The translations under genes and the position numbers were made by a program. Below the pieces are notes generated by a model. That model was not told the DNA's origin. It ran no database searches and saw only the letters and a program-made list of their open reading frames with translations. Positions 18,904 through 28,470 of a DNA stretch of 39,045 nucleotides are shown one piece after another. The stretch is from NCBI GenBank assembly GCA_902609185.1, contig CACLQX010000004.1, forward strand, positions 1-39,045. The letters are read 5' to 3'. Every line of letters begins with the position of its first letter. Positions within the stretch are counted from its first letter, which is position 1. Origin of the DNA: an uncultured Bacteroidota bacterium (GTDB lineage Bacteria; Bacteroidota; Bacteroidia; Flavobacteriales; Flavobacteriaceae).

Positions 18904-18987
18904 TACTTCGGGTGGGAATCGAACCCACACTCTGTTGCCAGAACTGGATTTTGAATCCAGCGCGTCTACCAATTCCGCCACCGAAGC
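18904..18987 (-). tRNA. tRNA-Leu (anticodon CAA)
   Basis: Reverse complement GCTTCGGTGGCGGAATTGGTAGACGCGCTGGATTCAAAATCCAG...GTGGGTTCGATTCCCACCCGAAGTA: 7-bp acceptor stem (first pair G-U), anticodon loop TTCAAAA, short variable arm, T-arm GTGGG-TTCGATT-CCCAC. CCA not encoded. Confidence 0.95.
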
Positions 18988-18995
18988 AGGGCTGC

Positions 18996-19003
18996 CAAAT
19001 TTA
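18996..19003 (-). promoter_or_regulatory. -7 element (TAAATTTG) for tRNA-Leu
   Basis: CAAATTTA on plus just upstream of the tRNA 5' end. Confidence 0.5.
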
Positions 19004-19044
19004 TAAAAACTTTTAATTTCTAGCACTTTATATCAAATAATTAT

Positions 19045-19052
19045 TAAATTTG
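19045..19052 (+). promoter_or_regulatory. -7 element (TAAATTTG) for prs
   Basis: TAAATTTG ends 12 bp before the ATG at 19065. Confidence 0.5.
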
Positions 19053-19064
19053 ACCCCCAAAAAA

Positions 19065-20006
19065 ATGGCAATTCAAAGTCCCATAGCAAAAATTTTTTCT
19101 TGTACTCAAAGTACAGATTTAGCTTCAAAAATTGCTTCTGGTTACGGTACATCTTTAGGAAAAGTTAATTTTTCTCACTATAGTGATGGTGAATACCAAC
19201 CTTCATTTGAAGAATCAGTAAGAGGAGCTCGTATATTTATAATAGGGTCTACACACCCAAGTACGGATAATTTAATGGAGATGCTCCTTATGATAGATGC
19301 TGCCAAGAGATCATCTGCAAGACACATAACCGCAGTTATGCCATATTTTGGTTGGGCTAGGCAAGACAGAAAGGATAAACCAAGGGTTCCAATAGGGGCT
19401 AAGTTAGTTGCTAATTTATTGGTAGCATCCGGTGCTACCCGAATAATTACAATGGATTTGCATGCTGATCAAATTCAAGGTTTTTTTGAAAAGCCAGTTG
19501 ATCATTTGTATGCTTCTACAATTTTCATTCCTTACATTGAATCTTTAAACTTAGATGAACTCACTATAGCTTCACCTGATATGGGAGGTTCAAAGAGGGC
19601 TTATGCCTATTCTAGATTTTTAGAAAGCAATGTAGTTATCTGTTACAAACAAAGAAAAAAGGCCAATGTAATTTCACATATGGAACTCATCGGTGATGTA
19701 ACTGATAAAAATGTAATAATTGTAGATGATATGGTTGATACTGCAGGGACCTTGACAAAAGCTGCAGACTTAATGGTTGAGAGAGGGGCTAAATCTGTAA
19801 GAGCCGTTGCAACTCATGCACTTCTTTCAGGGGATGCTTATGAAAAAATAGAAAAATCTAAGCTTAAAGAATTAATTATAACTGATTCTATTCCCCAAAA
19901 AAAGGAATCAAAAAAAATTAAAGTATTGACATGTTCTAAATTATTTGCTGATGTTATGCAAAATGTCAATAATAATCAATCAATAAACTCATTTTTTATA
20001 AAATAA
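19065..20006 (+). CDS. prs: Ribose-phosphate pyrophosphokinase
   Basis: DGEYQPSFEESVRGARIFIIGSTHP, RQDRKDKPRVPIGAKLVANLL, TMDLHADQIQGFF, VIIVDDMVDTAGTLTKAA. Start placed at ATG 19065; the track's TTG at 19050 lies in the -7 element. Confidence 0.95.
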   Translation: MAIQSPIAKIFSCTQSTDLASKIASGYGTSLGKVNFSHYSDGEYQPSFEESVRGARIFIIGSTHPSTDNLMEMLLMIDAAKRSSARHITAVMPYFGWARQDRKDKPRVPIGAKLVANLLVASGATRIITMDLHADQIQGFFEKPVDHLYASTIFIPYIESLNLDELTIASPDMGGSKRAYAYSRFLESNVVICYKQRKKANVISHMELIGDVTDKNVIIVDDMVDTAGTLTKAADLMVERGAKSVRAVATHALLSGDAYEKIEKSKLKELIITDSIPQKKESKKIKVLTCSKLFADVMQNVNNNQSINSFFIK

Positions 20007-20012
20007 ATTATA

Positions 20013-20696
20013 ATGAAATCAATAACAATAAATGGATCTAAAAGAGAAATCGTAGGGAAGTCATCGACCAAAGCTCTACGTAATGCTGGAAAGGTTCCTT
20101 GCGTTGTATACGGAGGAGATAAACCCATTCACTTTTCAGCTGATGAATTAAGTTTTTCAAAACTAGTGTATACACCTGATGCGCATACAGTGGTTATTGA
20201 ATTAGAGGATGGAAATAAAATTGATGCAATAATACAGGATATTCAATTTCACCCTGTTAATGAAAAAATTCTTCATATTGACTTTTTTCAAGTCTTTGAT
20301 GATAAGGAGGTGAAAATGATTATTCCTGTCAAGTTTGAAGGAAATTCACCAGGAGTTCGTTTACAAGGTGGTATTTTATCAAAAAACAAGAGAAAACTTT
20401 TTGTAAAAGCACTTCCGAAAAATCTACCTGATTTTATAAAAGCAGATGTCTCAACCTTAAATCTAAATGATAAAATTACAATTGAAGATTTACAAGATGA
20501 AAATTATTCATTCATCCATCCAGAAAACATGGTTGTTTGTCAAGTGAAAATGTCAAGAGCATCCATGTCACTTGAAACCGAGACTGATGAAGAAGAAGGT
20601 GAAGAGGGTGAAGAGGGTTCTGCAGAGTCTGAGTCTAAGCCTGAAGGGTCTGCTGAGTCAAATGAAACTAAAGAGGAGAAAAAAGAAGGTTCTTAA
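20013..20696 (+). CDS. rplY: 50S ribosomal protein L25/general stress protein Ctc
   Basis: [63 protein letters not shown]; acidic low-complexity C-tail. Confidence 0.95.
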   Translation: MKSITINGSKREIVGKSSTKALRNAGKVPCVVYGGDKPIHFSADELSFSKLVYTPDAHTVVIELEDGNKIDAIIQDIQFHPVNEKILHIDFFQVFDDKEVKMIIPVKFEGNSPGVRLQGGILSKNKRKLFVKALPKNLPDFIKADVSTLNLNDKITIEDLQDENYSFIHPENMVVCQVKMSRASMSLETETDEEEGEEGEEGSAESESKPEGSAESNETKEEKKEGS

Positions 20697-20730
20697 TCTT
20701 ACATTTATTTTCTTTTGGCGTAAGCTTTTA

Positions 20731-20738
20731 TATTTTTG
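20731..20738 (+). promoter_or_regulatory. -7 element (TATTTTTG) upstream of pth
   Basis: TATTTTTG matches TAnnTTTG, 5' of pth ATG 20792. Confidence 0.35.
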
Positions 20739-20791
20739 CTTAAGTGAAAAATTTATTGAAATTTTTTTTTAATCAAAAAAAAGAATTTGAC

Positions 20792-21352
20792 ATGAGCAAG
20801 TTTCTTGTTGTAGGACTTGGAAATCCAGAAAGTGGTTATAGTGGTACTCGACATAATGTCGGTTTTGACATTGTTAATCAATTGTGTGAATCAAAAAATG
20901 TAGTTCTGTCTGAGGATCGCTATGGATTTACTGGAAAATTTAAATATGCAGGAAAATCTATACACATCTTGAAGCCCAACACCTATATGAACTTAAGCGG
21001 CAATCCAGTTAAATACTGGCTAAAAAAGCTAAAAATTGAATCCTCAAATCTAATTGTGATAGTTGATGATTTAAATTTGGATTTTGGCAAATCTAGAATT
21101 AGACCATCTGGAAAAGATGGTGGGCATAATGGATTGAAGAGCATAATTGAAAAAATAAATACAGATAATTTTATTAGACTTCGATTTGGAATTGGAAATG
21201 ATTTTAATGCTGGTGAACAGACTGATCATGTACTTGGTAAATGGTCCACTGTTGAACAAAATCAGTTGGGCAATCTTATAGCTAGTAGTGCCGAAATGGT
21301 ACTTCATATTGTTAAACATGGCATTGAGAATACAATGAACAAATACAACTAA
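20792..21352 (+). CDS. pth: Peptidyl-tRNA hydrolase
   Basis: FLVVGLGNPESGYSGTRHNVGFDIV, KPNTYMNLSG, VIVDDLNLDFGKSRIRPSGKDGGHNGLKSI. Start placed at ATG 20792; the track's GTG at 20744 adds 16 unconserved residues. Confidence 0.95.
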   Translation: MSKFLVVGLGNPESGYSGTRHNVGFDIVNQLCESKNVVLSEDRYGFTGKFKYAGKSIHILKPNTYMNLSGNPVKYWLKKLKIESSNLIVIVDDLNLDFGKSRIRPSGKDGGHNGLKSIIEKINTDNFIRLRFGIGNDFNAGEQTDHVLGKWSTVEQNQLGNLIASSAEMVLHIVKHGIENTMNKYN

Positions 21353-22288
21353 TTGGTTACTACAAATAATATAGAAAACTTAACTTCAAGTGTTCCATCA
21401 ATATTGACCATTGGGACTTTTGATGGGGTTCATCTTGGACATAAAAAAATCATTAAAAAATTAATTGAATCAGCAAATAGTAAAAAACTAAGATCATGTA
21501 TTTTAACTTTTTTTCCACATCCTAGGAATTTTTTATCAAAATCTGATGAATTAAAACTGATTAATACAATTAAGGAGAAGAAAGAAATTTTAAATGAATT
21601 AGGGGTTGATGAATTGATTATTCAAGAATTCAATAATGACTTTTCAAATCTAAGTGCTGATGAATTTATTGGACACCTAATAAAGTATTGTAAAATAAAA
21701 GAAATCATTGTAGGATTCAACCACAAATTTGGAAAAGATAGGGAAGCTGGTATTAAAGAATTAAAGACTTATGGAAAGAAGTACGGTTTTGATGTTACCG
21801 AAATTGGTGCATTTGATATAAATCAAATCAACATCAGCTCTACAAAAATTCGTAATGCAATTAATGATGGCAAAGTAGAGCTTTGTAGCCAATATCTCGG
21901 CTACAATTTCTCGCTAAGTGGTGCAATAGTTAAAGGAAAATCAAGAGGAAAACATATTGGGTATCCAACTGCAAACATCAATGTTGAGGAAAACTACAAA
22001 ATCATACCAAAAAATGGAGTTTATTTTGTTAGCTGTAAGACACAAAGCATCCAGAAATTTGGAATGATGAATATTGGTTACAACCCTACATTTGGAAATA
22101 AAGATCGAACAATTGAGGTTAATATTTTTGAATTTGATGGAAATATTTATGGTGAAAAAATTAAAATTGAATTTTTAAAATTTATAAGAAATGAAATAAA
22201 ATTTCAGAACATTGATGAATTGAAAAAACAAATAGGAATAGATCGAGAAACTTGTAAAAGTTACATGATTTCAACTTATAATAACTAG
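21353..22288 (+). CDS. ribF: Bifunctional riboflavin kinase/FAD synthetase
   Basis: LTIGTFDGVHLGHKKIIKKL, FNHKFGKDREAGIKEL, ISSTKIRNAI, GKHIGYPTANINVEE. TTG start directly abutting pth stop. Confidence 0.94.
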   Translation: MVTTNNIENLTSSVPSILTIGTFDGVHLGHKKIIKKLIESANSKKLRSCILTFFPHPRNFLSKSDELKLINTIKEKKEILNELGVDELIIQEFNNDFSNLSADEFIGHLIKYCKIKEIIVGFNHKFGKDREAGIKELKTYGKKYGFDVTEIGAFDINQINISSTKIRNAINDGKVELCSQYLGYNFSLSGAIVKGKSRGKHIGYPTANINVEENYKIIPKNGVYFVSCKTQSIQKFGMMNIGYNPTFGNKDRTIEVNIFEFDGNIYGEKIKIEFLKFIRNEIKFQNIDELKKQIGIDRETCKSYMISTYNN

Positions 22289-22297
22289 TTTTATAAT

Positions 22298-23569
22298 ATG
22301 CTAATTGTATCAGACTTAATTACTAACAAAACACAAATTGTAGAAAGCTTAAAAAAAAGAAATAAAGATTTTTCAAAAGAAATAGATTTAGTTATTGAGT
22401 TTGATAAAAAAAGAAGAACAACTCAATCTGAACTTGATCAAATACTCTCCCAACAAAATCAATTATCAAAAAGAATTGGTGAGTACTATAAATCTGGTGA
22501 TCAGAGTTCTGGAAATAAATTAAAAAAACAAGTAGAAGCATTAAAACCTGAAGTTAAAAAGTTAGAAAAAAACTTAAATGAAATTAAATCAGAATTATTT
22601 AATAGTTTAAATAATATTCCAAATGTCCCTCACTACTTAGTTAAAGAAGGTAAGGGTGAAGAAGACAATGAAATTATTTATGAATCAATAGATATTGATA
22701 AATTAACAAATAAAACAAAGCCACATTGGGAATTAGCTTCTGATTATAACCTGATTAGTTTTGAACTTGGAAATAAAATTTCAGGTGCAGGATTTCCTGC
22801 TTACATAGATAAAGGTGCCAAACTTGAAAGGTCACTAATAAACTTTTTTTTAGATTATAATATCAAAAATGATTATAAAGAAGTTCAACCTCCTTTATTA
22901 GTTAATGAAAGTTCAGGTCACGGTACTGGTCAATTGCCTGATAAGGAAGGGCAAATGTATAAGATTGAAAATGAGAATCTGTACTTAATACCTACAGCTG
23001 AAGTTCCGATAACTAATTTTTATAGAAATACAACACTTAGCAAAGATAGCATTCCAGTTAAGCTTACAGGCTATACTCCATGCTTTAGGAGGGAAGCAGG
23101 AAGTTATGGTTCCCATGTCAGGGGATTAAATAGGCTTCATCAATTTGATAAAGTTGAAATAGTTAGAATTGAAGACCCGATTAATTCTTATAAAGTTTTA
23201 GATGAAATGGTAGAGCATGTAAAAAATCTACTAATTATGCTTGAATTGCCATTTAGAATTGTTCGACTTTGCGGTGGTGATTTGGGATTTACTTCAGCTC
23301 TAACATATGATTTTGAAGTTTATGCAATGGGGCAAAACAAGTGGCTTGAGGTAAGTTCTGTTTCAAACTTTGAAAGTTTTCAATCCAATAGATTAAATCT
23401 CAAAATAGATTTTGGAGATAAGAAAAGATATTGTGCTCACACACTTAATGGAAGCTCACTGGCACTTCCAAGAATAGTTGCATGCATTTTAGAAAATTTT
23501 CAAGAAAAAGACCACATAAAAATTCCTAAAATACTGCATAAATACACTGGTTTTAAACAAATAAAATAA
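22298..23569 (+). CDS. serS: Seryl-tRNA synthetase
   Basis: N-terminal coiled coil; YLIPTAEVPITNFYR, PCFRREAGSYGSHVRGLNRLHQFDKVE, LNGSSLALPRIVACILEN. Confidence 0.97.
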   Translation: MLIVSDLITNKTQIVESLKKRNKDFSKEIDLVIEFDKKRRTTQSELDQILSQQNQLSKRIGEYYKSGDQSSGNKLKKQVEALKPEVKKLEKNLNEIKSELFNSLNNIPNVPHYLVKEGKGEEDNEIIYESIDIDKLTNKTKPHWELASDYNLISFELGNKISGAGFPAYIDKGAKLERSLINFFLDYNIKNDYKEVQPPLLVNESSGHGTGQLPDKEGQMYKIENENLYLIPTAEVPITNFYRNTTLSKDSIPVKLTGYTPCFRREAGSYGSHVRGLNRLHQFDKVEIVRIEDPINSYKVLDEMVEHVKNLLIMLELPFRIVRLCGGDLGFTSALTYDFEVYAMGQNKWLEVSSVSNFESFQSNRLNLKIDFGDKKRYCAHTLNGSSLALPRIVACILENFQEKDHIKIPKILHKYTGFKQIK

Positions 23570-23573
23570 TCTT

Positions 23574-24347
23574 TTGATTCCATTTAAGCCTAAGAAAAAA
23601 TTCGGTCAAAATTTTTTAATTAATAAGAATCTTAGTGCTAAAATCGCATCATTTATTGATGTTAAAAATTGTGATTCATTAATTGAAATTGGACCAGGGT
23701 TAGGATCCTTAACAAAGGAAATTATAAATATTGATATTGCTGAAAAGAAATTTATTGAAATTGATGGAGATTGTGTTGACTATCTACAAAAATCAATTTC
23801 AGAAATAAATGGCAACATAATAAATGAAGACTTTTTAAAAATTGATTTAAATAGTTTTAAGTCACCAATGGTTATTGTTGGAAACTTTCCTTACAATATT
23901 TCAAATCAAATATTATTTAAAATATATGAAAACAGGAATATTATTCAATCAATGGTGGGTATGTTTCAATTTGAGGTTGCAGAGCGAATATGTAGTCCAA
24001 AGGGGTCTAAAAAATATGGAGTTCTTTCTGTACTAATACAAGCCTATTTTAATGTGGAGATGAAAATAAAGATTAGACCAAATAATTTTTATCCTGCCCC
24101 GAAGATTGATTCTGCTGTAATTAAGATTGTTAAATATCGAGACCACCTAAACTGTAATGAGAAATTATTCAAAGAGGTGGTAAAAACCACTTTTAACTTA
24201 AGAAGAAAAAAAATAAGAAATAGCTTAAAGACCTTAAATTATTCACAAATTAAATTTGATAATCCTATCTTTGATAAAAGACCCGAAGAGTTAGGGGTTC
24301 TGGAGTTTATCAATTTAACAAATTTGTTGAATAATGAAAACATTTAA
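23574..24347 (+). CDS. rsmA: 16S rRNA (adenine1518-N6/1519-N6)-dimethyltransferase
   Basis: KPKKKFGQNFLINKNL, IEIGPGLGSLTKEI, VGNFPYNISNQILF. TTG start. Confidence 0.96.
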   Translation: MIPFKPKKKFGQNFLINKNLSAKIASFIDVKNCDSLIEIGPGLGSLTKEIINIDIAEKKFIEIDGDCVDYLQKSISEINGNIINEDFLKIDLNSFKSPMVIVGNFPYNISNQILFKIYENRNIIQSMVGMFQFEVAERICSPKGSKKYGVLSVLIQAYFNVEMKIKIRPNNFYPAPKIDSAVIKIVKYRDHLNCNEKLFKEVVKTTFNLRRKKIRNSLKTLNYSQIKFDNPIFDKRPEELGVLEFINLTNLLNNENI

Positions 24348-25692
24348 ACTATCAAATGAGCTAATAAACAATATTTCTGACTTAATTCTTAGAAAGAATA
24401 ATAAGGAAATTAAAAATATTGTTAAAAACCTTCACTACGCAGATTTAGCAGAACTAGTTAATGAGCTAAGCTTCAACGATAGCATTTACTTAATAAAACT
24501 TATAGATAGTGATAAGACATCTGATGTTCTCACCGAACTTGATGATGATGTTAGAGAAAAAATTTTAAAGGAACTCTCCGAAAAAGAAATTGCCGTTGAA
24601 ATAAAAGAACTTGATAGTGATGATGCGGTTGATATTTTATCTGAACTTCCCGATGAAAAGAAAGAAAAAGTTATTTCACTTATTAAAGATGAAAATATAA
24701 CAGAAAATATTAGAGAATTATTAAAGTACGATGAGGATAGTGCAGGTGGATTGATGGCAAAAGAACTTATAAGTGTAAATGAAAATTGGAGTGTGTTAAA
24801 GTGTTTAAGAGAAATTAGAAAACAGGCCAAAGACATTACAAGAGTGCATTCTATTTATGTTTTAAATAAGAAAGAGGAACTAATTGGAAGATTGTCCCTA
24901 AAGGACTTGATTATGTCTCCATCAAAAAAGAAAATAAAACAAATTTACATACCAAAAGTTGATTATGTAAATGTGAATGACAGTGGTGAAGATGTGGTTA
25001 AATTAATGACCAAATATGACTTGGAAGCAATTCCGGTTGTAAATGATAATAGAAAACTACTTGGGAGAATTACAATTGATGATATAGTAGATTTTATTAA
25101 AGATGAGGCTGAGGAAGATTATTTATTAGCTGCAGGTGTTTCAAATGATGTTGAAGCGGATGATTCAATTTTTGAACTCTCTAAAGCAAGATTACCCTGG
25201 CTAGTTTTAGGACTTTTTGGAGGACTAGGAAGTGTCTTTATTTTAGAGAGTTTTGAAGAAATTATGGCTTCGGAATCGTTGAGAGCTTTGTTTTTCTACA
25301 CACCACTAATTGCTGCAATGGCTGGAAATGTTGGCGTTCAATCTTCAGCAATTGTTGTTCAAGGCTTAGCAAATGACTTAATAAAAGGAAGTGTTTTTAG
25401 AAGATTATTCAAAGAAGTAAGTTTAACAATTTTAAATGGAGTCATACTGAGTTTATTTATCATTGCTTTTGGACAAATTGTTAATCAACCAATTGAAATG
25501 AGTTTGACAATCAGTGCTTCCATGATTTGTGTAATAGTTGTTGCTGCTCTCATCGGTACAGCAGTTCCAATTATGCTTAATAAGCTAGATATTGACCCTG
25601 CAATTGCTACGGGTCCTTTTATTACCACCGGCAATGACGTTATTGGAATTTTACTTTTTTTCTACCTAGCAAAAATAATCTTAGGTTTTTAA
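24334..25692 (+). CDS. mgtE: Magnesium transporter MgtE
   Basis: MgtE N domain, CBS pair, C-terminal TM domain with MAGNVGVQSSAIVVQGLA and TTGNDVIGILLFF. Confidence 0.96.
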   Translation: MKTFKLSNELINNISDLILRKNNKEIKNIVKNLHYADLAELVNELSFNDSIYLIKLIDSDKTSDVLTELDDDVREKILKELSEKEIAVEIKELDSDDAVDILSELPDEKKEKVISLIKDENITENIRELLKYDEDSAGGLMAKELISVNENWSVLKCLREIRKQAKDITRVHSIYVLNKKEELIGRLSLKDLIMSPSKKKIKQIYIPKVDYVNVNDSGEDVVKLMTKYDLEAIPVVNDNRKLLGRITIDDIVDFIKDEAEEDYLLAAGVSNDVEADDSIFELSKARLPWLVLGLFGGLGSVFILESFEEIMASESLRALFFYTPLIAAMAGNVGVQSSAIVVQGLANDLIKGSVFRRLFKEVSLTILNGVILSLFIIAFGQIVNQPIEMSLTISASMICVIVVAALIGTAVPIMLNKLDIDPAIATGPFITTGNDVIGILLFFYLAKIILGF

Positions 25693-25696
25693 AATA

Positions 25697-26632
25697 ATGA
25701 AAGTACTTCACCTTGACAATAATCATTCTATGATTAAGAAAAGTTTATCTGCATGGGGATTAAAAAATGATATTGATTTAACATCTAGCAAAGCTGAAAT
25801 TGGAAATATAATAGGTGCCTATCACGGACTAGTTATAAGAAGTAGAATAAAAATCGATAAAGATCTTATTGATAAGGCTGTTAATTTAAAATTTGTAGCA
25901 AGAGTAGGTTCAGGAACTGAAAATATTGATTGCGAATACTTAGTGAAAAAAAATATTGAGTTAATTTCGTCTGGTGAGGGTAATTCAAATGCTGTTGGTG
26001 AACATACAATTGGTTTGCTACTGGATTTATCTAAAAAAATTACAAAGTCCCACATTGAGATGCAAAGTAATTTAAGAAAAAGAGAAGAGAATAGGGGTTT
26101 TGAAATTAAAGGAAAAACAATCGGTATTATTGGTTATGGAAAAACAGGTAAAAGTTTTGCTAGAAAACTTTTAGGGTTTAACTGCAATGTTATATTCAAT
26201 GATTTAAAAAAAGATTTAGAGGATGAATATGCAAAACCGGTTACAATTTCTGAGTTGAAAGAAAAATCAGATATTATTAGTGTACATACAGATTTGAATA
26301 AATTAAGTCATCACTTAATTAACAAAAAATTTATCAGTGATTGTAAAAAACCTTTCTATTTATTAAATACATCTAGAGGGGAATGTGTCAATACTAAAGA
26401 TTTAATATTTGCATTAAAAGATGGTAAAGTTTCAGGTGCTGGATTGGATGTTTTGGAGAATGAAACCAAAAGTTTCTTTTCTTTAAATGATGACGATAGT
26501 TTAGAGGAGATAAAGAAATTTGAAAATGTAATTCTGACTCCTCACACTGCTGGATGGTCTTATGAAAGTAAAATTAAACTAGCAGAAATTATAGTAGATA
26601 AGATCAAAAAATTTCTAGGTAGAAAAAATTAA
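25697..26632 (+). CDS. D-2-hydroxyacid dehydrogenase (phosphoglycerate dehydrogenase-like)
   Basis: VARVGSGTENID, NAVGEHTIGLLLDL, TIGIIGYGKTGKSFARKL, LLNTSRGECVNTKDL, VILTPHTAGWS. Confidence 0.9.
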   Translation: MKVLHLDNNHSMIKKSLSAWGLKNDIDLTSSKAEIGNIIGAYHGLVIRSRIKIDKDLIDKAVNLKFVARVGSGTENIDCEYLVKKNIELISSGEGNSNAVGEHTIGLLLDLSKKITKSHIEMQSNLRKREENRGFEIKGKTIGIIGYGKTGKSFARKLLGFNCNVIFNDLKKDLEDEYAKPVTISELKEKSDIISVHTDLNKLSHHLINKKFISDCKKPFYLLNTSRGECVNTKDLIFALKDGKVSGAGLDVLENETKSFFSLNDDDSLEEIKKFENVILTPHTAGWSYESKIKLAEIIVDKIKKFLGRKN

Positions 26633-27865
26633 TTTGACTGTCTTTTCAGTTCTTTGTTCAAGTAGTAATTTTTTTCCTTTACTCACAACCTCTATTGATT
26701 TTTCGTCAAAGTGTCTGATAGTATACAGAGATGTATTTTTAAATACTTCTATTTTAAATTTTTCTTGTAAATTTTTAATTAGGTTATCGATCTGATCATA
26801 TTTATCATTAAGACAAATGGAAAAACTAATAGCTGAATTTTGTATAACATCAACTTTCATTTTACATTCATCAATTTTTTTGAATATATGACTAAGGTTT
26901 TCATCAATAGCAAAGGAAAAATCCAATGAAAAAATCTTTATAAAAATCATTTTATTCTTAAAGATATAGCAAGGTACTTTGGGGCTAAGCTTTAGGTTTT
27001 TATTTATTTCTGTACCATTCTGATCCGGTTTTTCAAAAGATTTCACGTACAATGGAATTTCTTTTTTTTGCAAAGGTTGTAATGTTTTTGGATGAATTAC
27101 AGACGCGCCATAAAAAGCAAGTTCAATGGCTTCAGAATATGAAATAGTTTTTATTAACTCTGTATTTTTGAAATATTTTGGATCACCATTTAAAAGACCT
27201 TTCACGTCCTTCCAAATTGTTAGAGATTCTGCATTTACTGCAAAAGCAAAAATAGCTGCACTGTAATCAGATCCTTCTCTGCCAAGCGTAACATTAAAAT
27301 TATTTTTATCACTAGCTATAAAGCCTTGAGTTAGATTCAGTTGATTTATCTTAATATTATTCCTGATATTTTCATTAGTTTTATCCCAAATGATATTACC
27401 CCCTCTGTAATTAGAATCTGTTTTAATACAATTTCTAGCATCAATAAAATTTGTTTTTAATTTTTCTTCAATAAAATAGCTATAAATAATAAATGTTGAT
27501 ATTAATTCACCATATGAAACAGTTTGATCGTATACAAAAGAATGGTTTGGTGATTTATTATTTTTTAAAAAAGAAACTAGTTTTGTAATAATGTTTTTTA
27601 ATCCACTAAAAATATTATGATTTTTAGGGAAAAGATCCCTACATATTTTATCATGAAATATAAAGATCTGATCAATTTTTTGCAGGTATTCTTGATTATT
27701 TTTTAAATAAAGTTCAAGTACGTTTTCCAGTGCATTTGTTGTTTTGTCCATAGCAGAAACTACAATAATCAATTCATTTGTTCCGCATGATCTTATAATC
27801 TCTACAATATTTCTGATACTATCTGAATTTTTTACAGATGCACCACCAAACTTAAATACTTTCAT
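26615..27865 (-). CDS. lysC: Aspartate kinase
   Basis: MKVFKFGGASVKNSDSI, TLGREGSDYSAAIFAFAVNAESLTIWKDVKGLLNGDP, ISYSEAIELAFYGASVIHPKTLQPL. Confidence 0.92.
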   Translation of the reverse strand: MKVFKFGGASVKNSDSIRNIVEIIRSCGTNELIIVVSAMDKTTNALENVLELYLKNNQEYLQKIDQIFIFHDKICRDLFPKNHNIFSGLKNIITKLVSFLKNNKSPNHSFVYDQTVSYGELISTFIIYSYFIEEKLKTNFIDARNCIKTDSNYRGGNIIWDKTNENIRNNIKINQLNLTQGFIASDKNNFNVTLGREGSDYSAAIFAFAVNAESLTIWKDVKGLLNGDPKYFKNTELIKTISYSEAIELAFYGASVIHPKTLQPLQKKEIPLYVKSFEKPDQNGTEINKNLKLSPKVPCYIFKNKMIFIKIFSLDFSFAIDENLSHIFKKIDECKMKVDVIQNSAISFSICLNDKYDQIDNLIKNLQEKFKIEVFKNTSLYTIRHFDEKSIEVVSKGKKLLLEQRTEKTVKLIFST

Positions 27866-28337
27866 TATCTATAAATTTCTTAATTGATTTTCTATTCATT
27901 ATTGTAACTCTCCAATCATCTAAAATTTCTCCACCACTTCTTTTATAAAAGTTAATTGCAGAGGTATTCCAGTCTAAAACAACCCATTGAACTCTTCTTA
28001 CTTTCTTTTTGTGTGCATAATTAATGAATTTTGAAAATAAAGCATAGCCAACCCCTTTTCCTCTAAATTTTTCACTTACTATTAAGTCCTCTAAGTGTAG
28101 TACTTTACCCTTCCAGGTTGAATATCTTGGATAAAATAAAGCCATCCCAATAATTTTGGATTCCACTTCCGCAACAAAACAGCAAAAATTTTTTTCATCT
28201 CCAAAACCATCATTGATTAATTCCTCCCTGCTGACCTCCACTTCATCAGGTTCTTTTTCGAATAAAGCAAGTTCTTTGATTAAAGACAAGACATCATGCA
28301 TGTCATCTTGATTTGCTTTTCTAATTAAAAAGTTCAT
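27852..28337 (-). CDS. GNAT family N-acetyltransferase
   Basis: LHLEDLIVSEKFRGKGVGYALFSKFINYA, WNTSAINFYKRSGGEI. Confidence 0.93.
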   Translation of the reverse strand: MNFLIRKANQDDMHDVLSLIKELALFEKEPDEVEVSREELINDGFGDEKNFCCFVAEVESKIIGMALFYPRYSTWKGKVLHLEDLIVSEKFRGKGVGYALFSKFINYAHKKKVRRVQWVVLDWNTSAINFYKRSGGEILDDWRVTIMNRKSIKKFIDNESI

Positions 28338-28346
28338 ATTATACTA

Positions 28347-28354
28347 CAAAACTA
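28347..28354 (-). promoter_or_regulatory. -7 element (TAGTTTTG) for the GNAT-lysC operon
   Basis: CAAAACTA on plus, shortly upstream of the GNAT ATG. Confidence 0.4.
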
Positions 28355-28411
28355 GTTGAATCTTAATAAAAACATAATTTTAAAAAATCTTCAATATAAT
28401 AAAGGAATTTT

Positions 28412-28425
28412 GTTACATATGTAAC
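28412..28425. promoter_or_regulatory. 14-bp perfect palindrome GTTACATATGTAAC in the GNAT/mfd divergent intergenic region
   Basis: Exact dyad symmetry; upstream of mfd between a TTTG (28409-28412) and a TATATTCG (28436-28443). Confidence 0.5.
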
Positions 28426-28470
28426 TTAGTCTTTTTATATTCGCTTTGCTTTTCATGGATTTTCCAATTG

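Noticed and set aside
20575-20772. Plus ORF of 66 aa over the rplY 3' end and a possible repeat array in its GAAGAGGGT tract
   Set aside because: Alternate frame of an acidic low-complexity L25 tail, which is common in Bacteroidetes; not a functional tandem repeat.
20744-20791. 16-aa N-terminal extension of Pth (GTG start)
   Set aside because: Residues MKNLLKFFFNQKKEFD are not part of the conserved Pth start MSKFLVVGLGNPE.
24486-24836. 116-aa minus ORF over mgtE
   Set aside because: Ser/Phe-rich shadow of an acidic coding region; no family signature.
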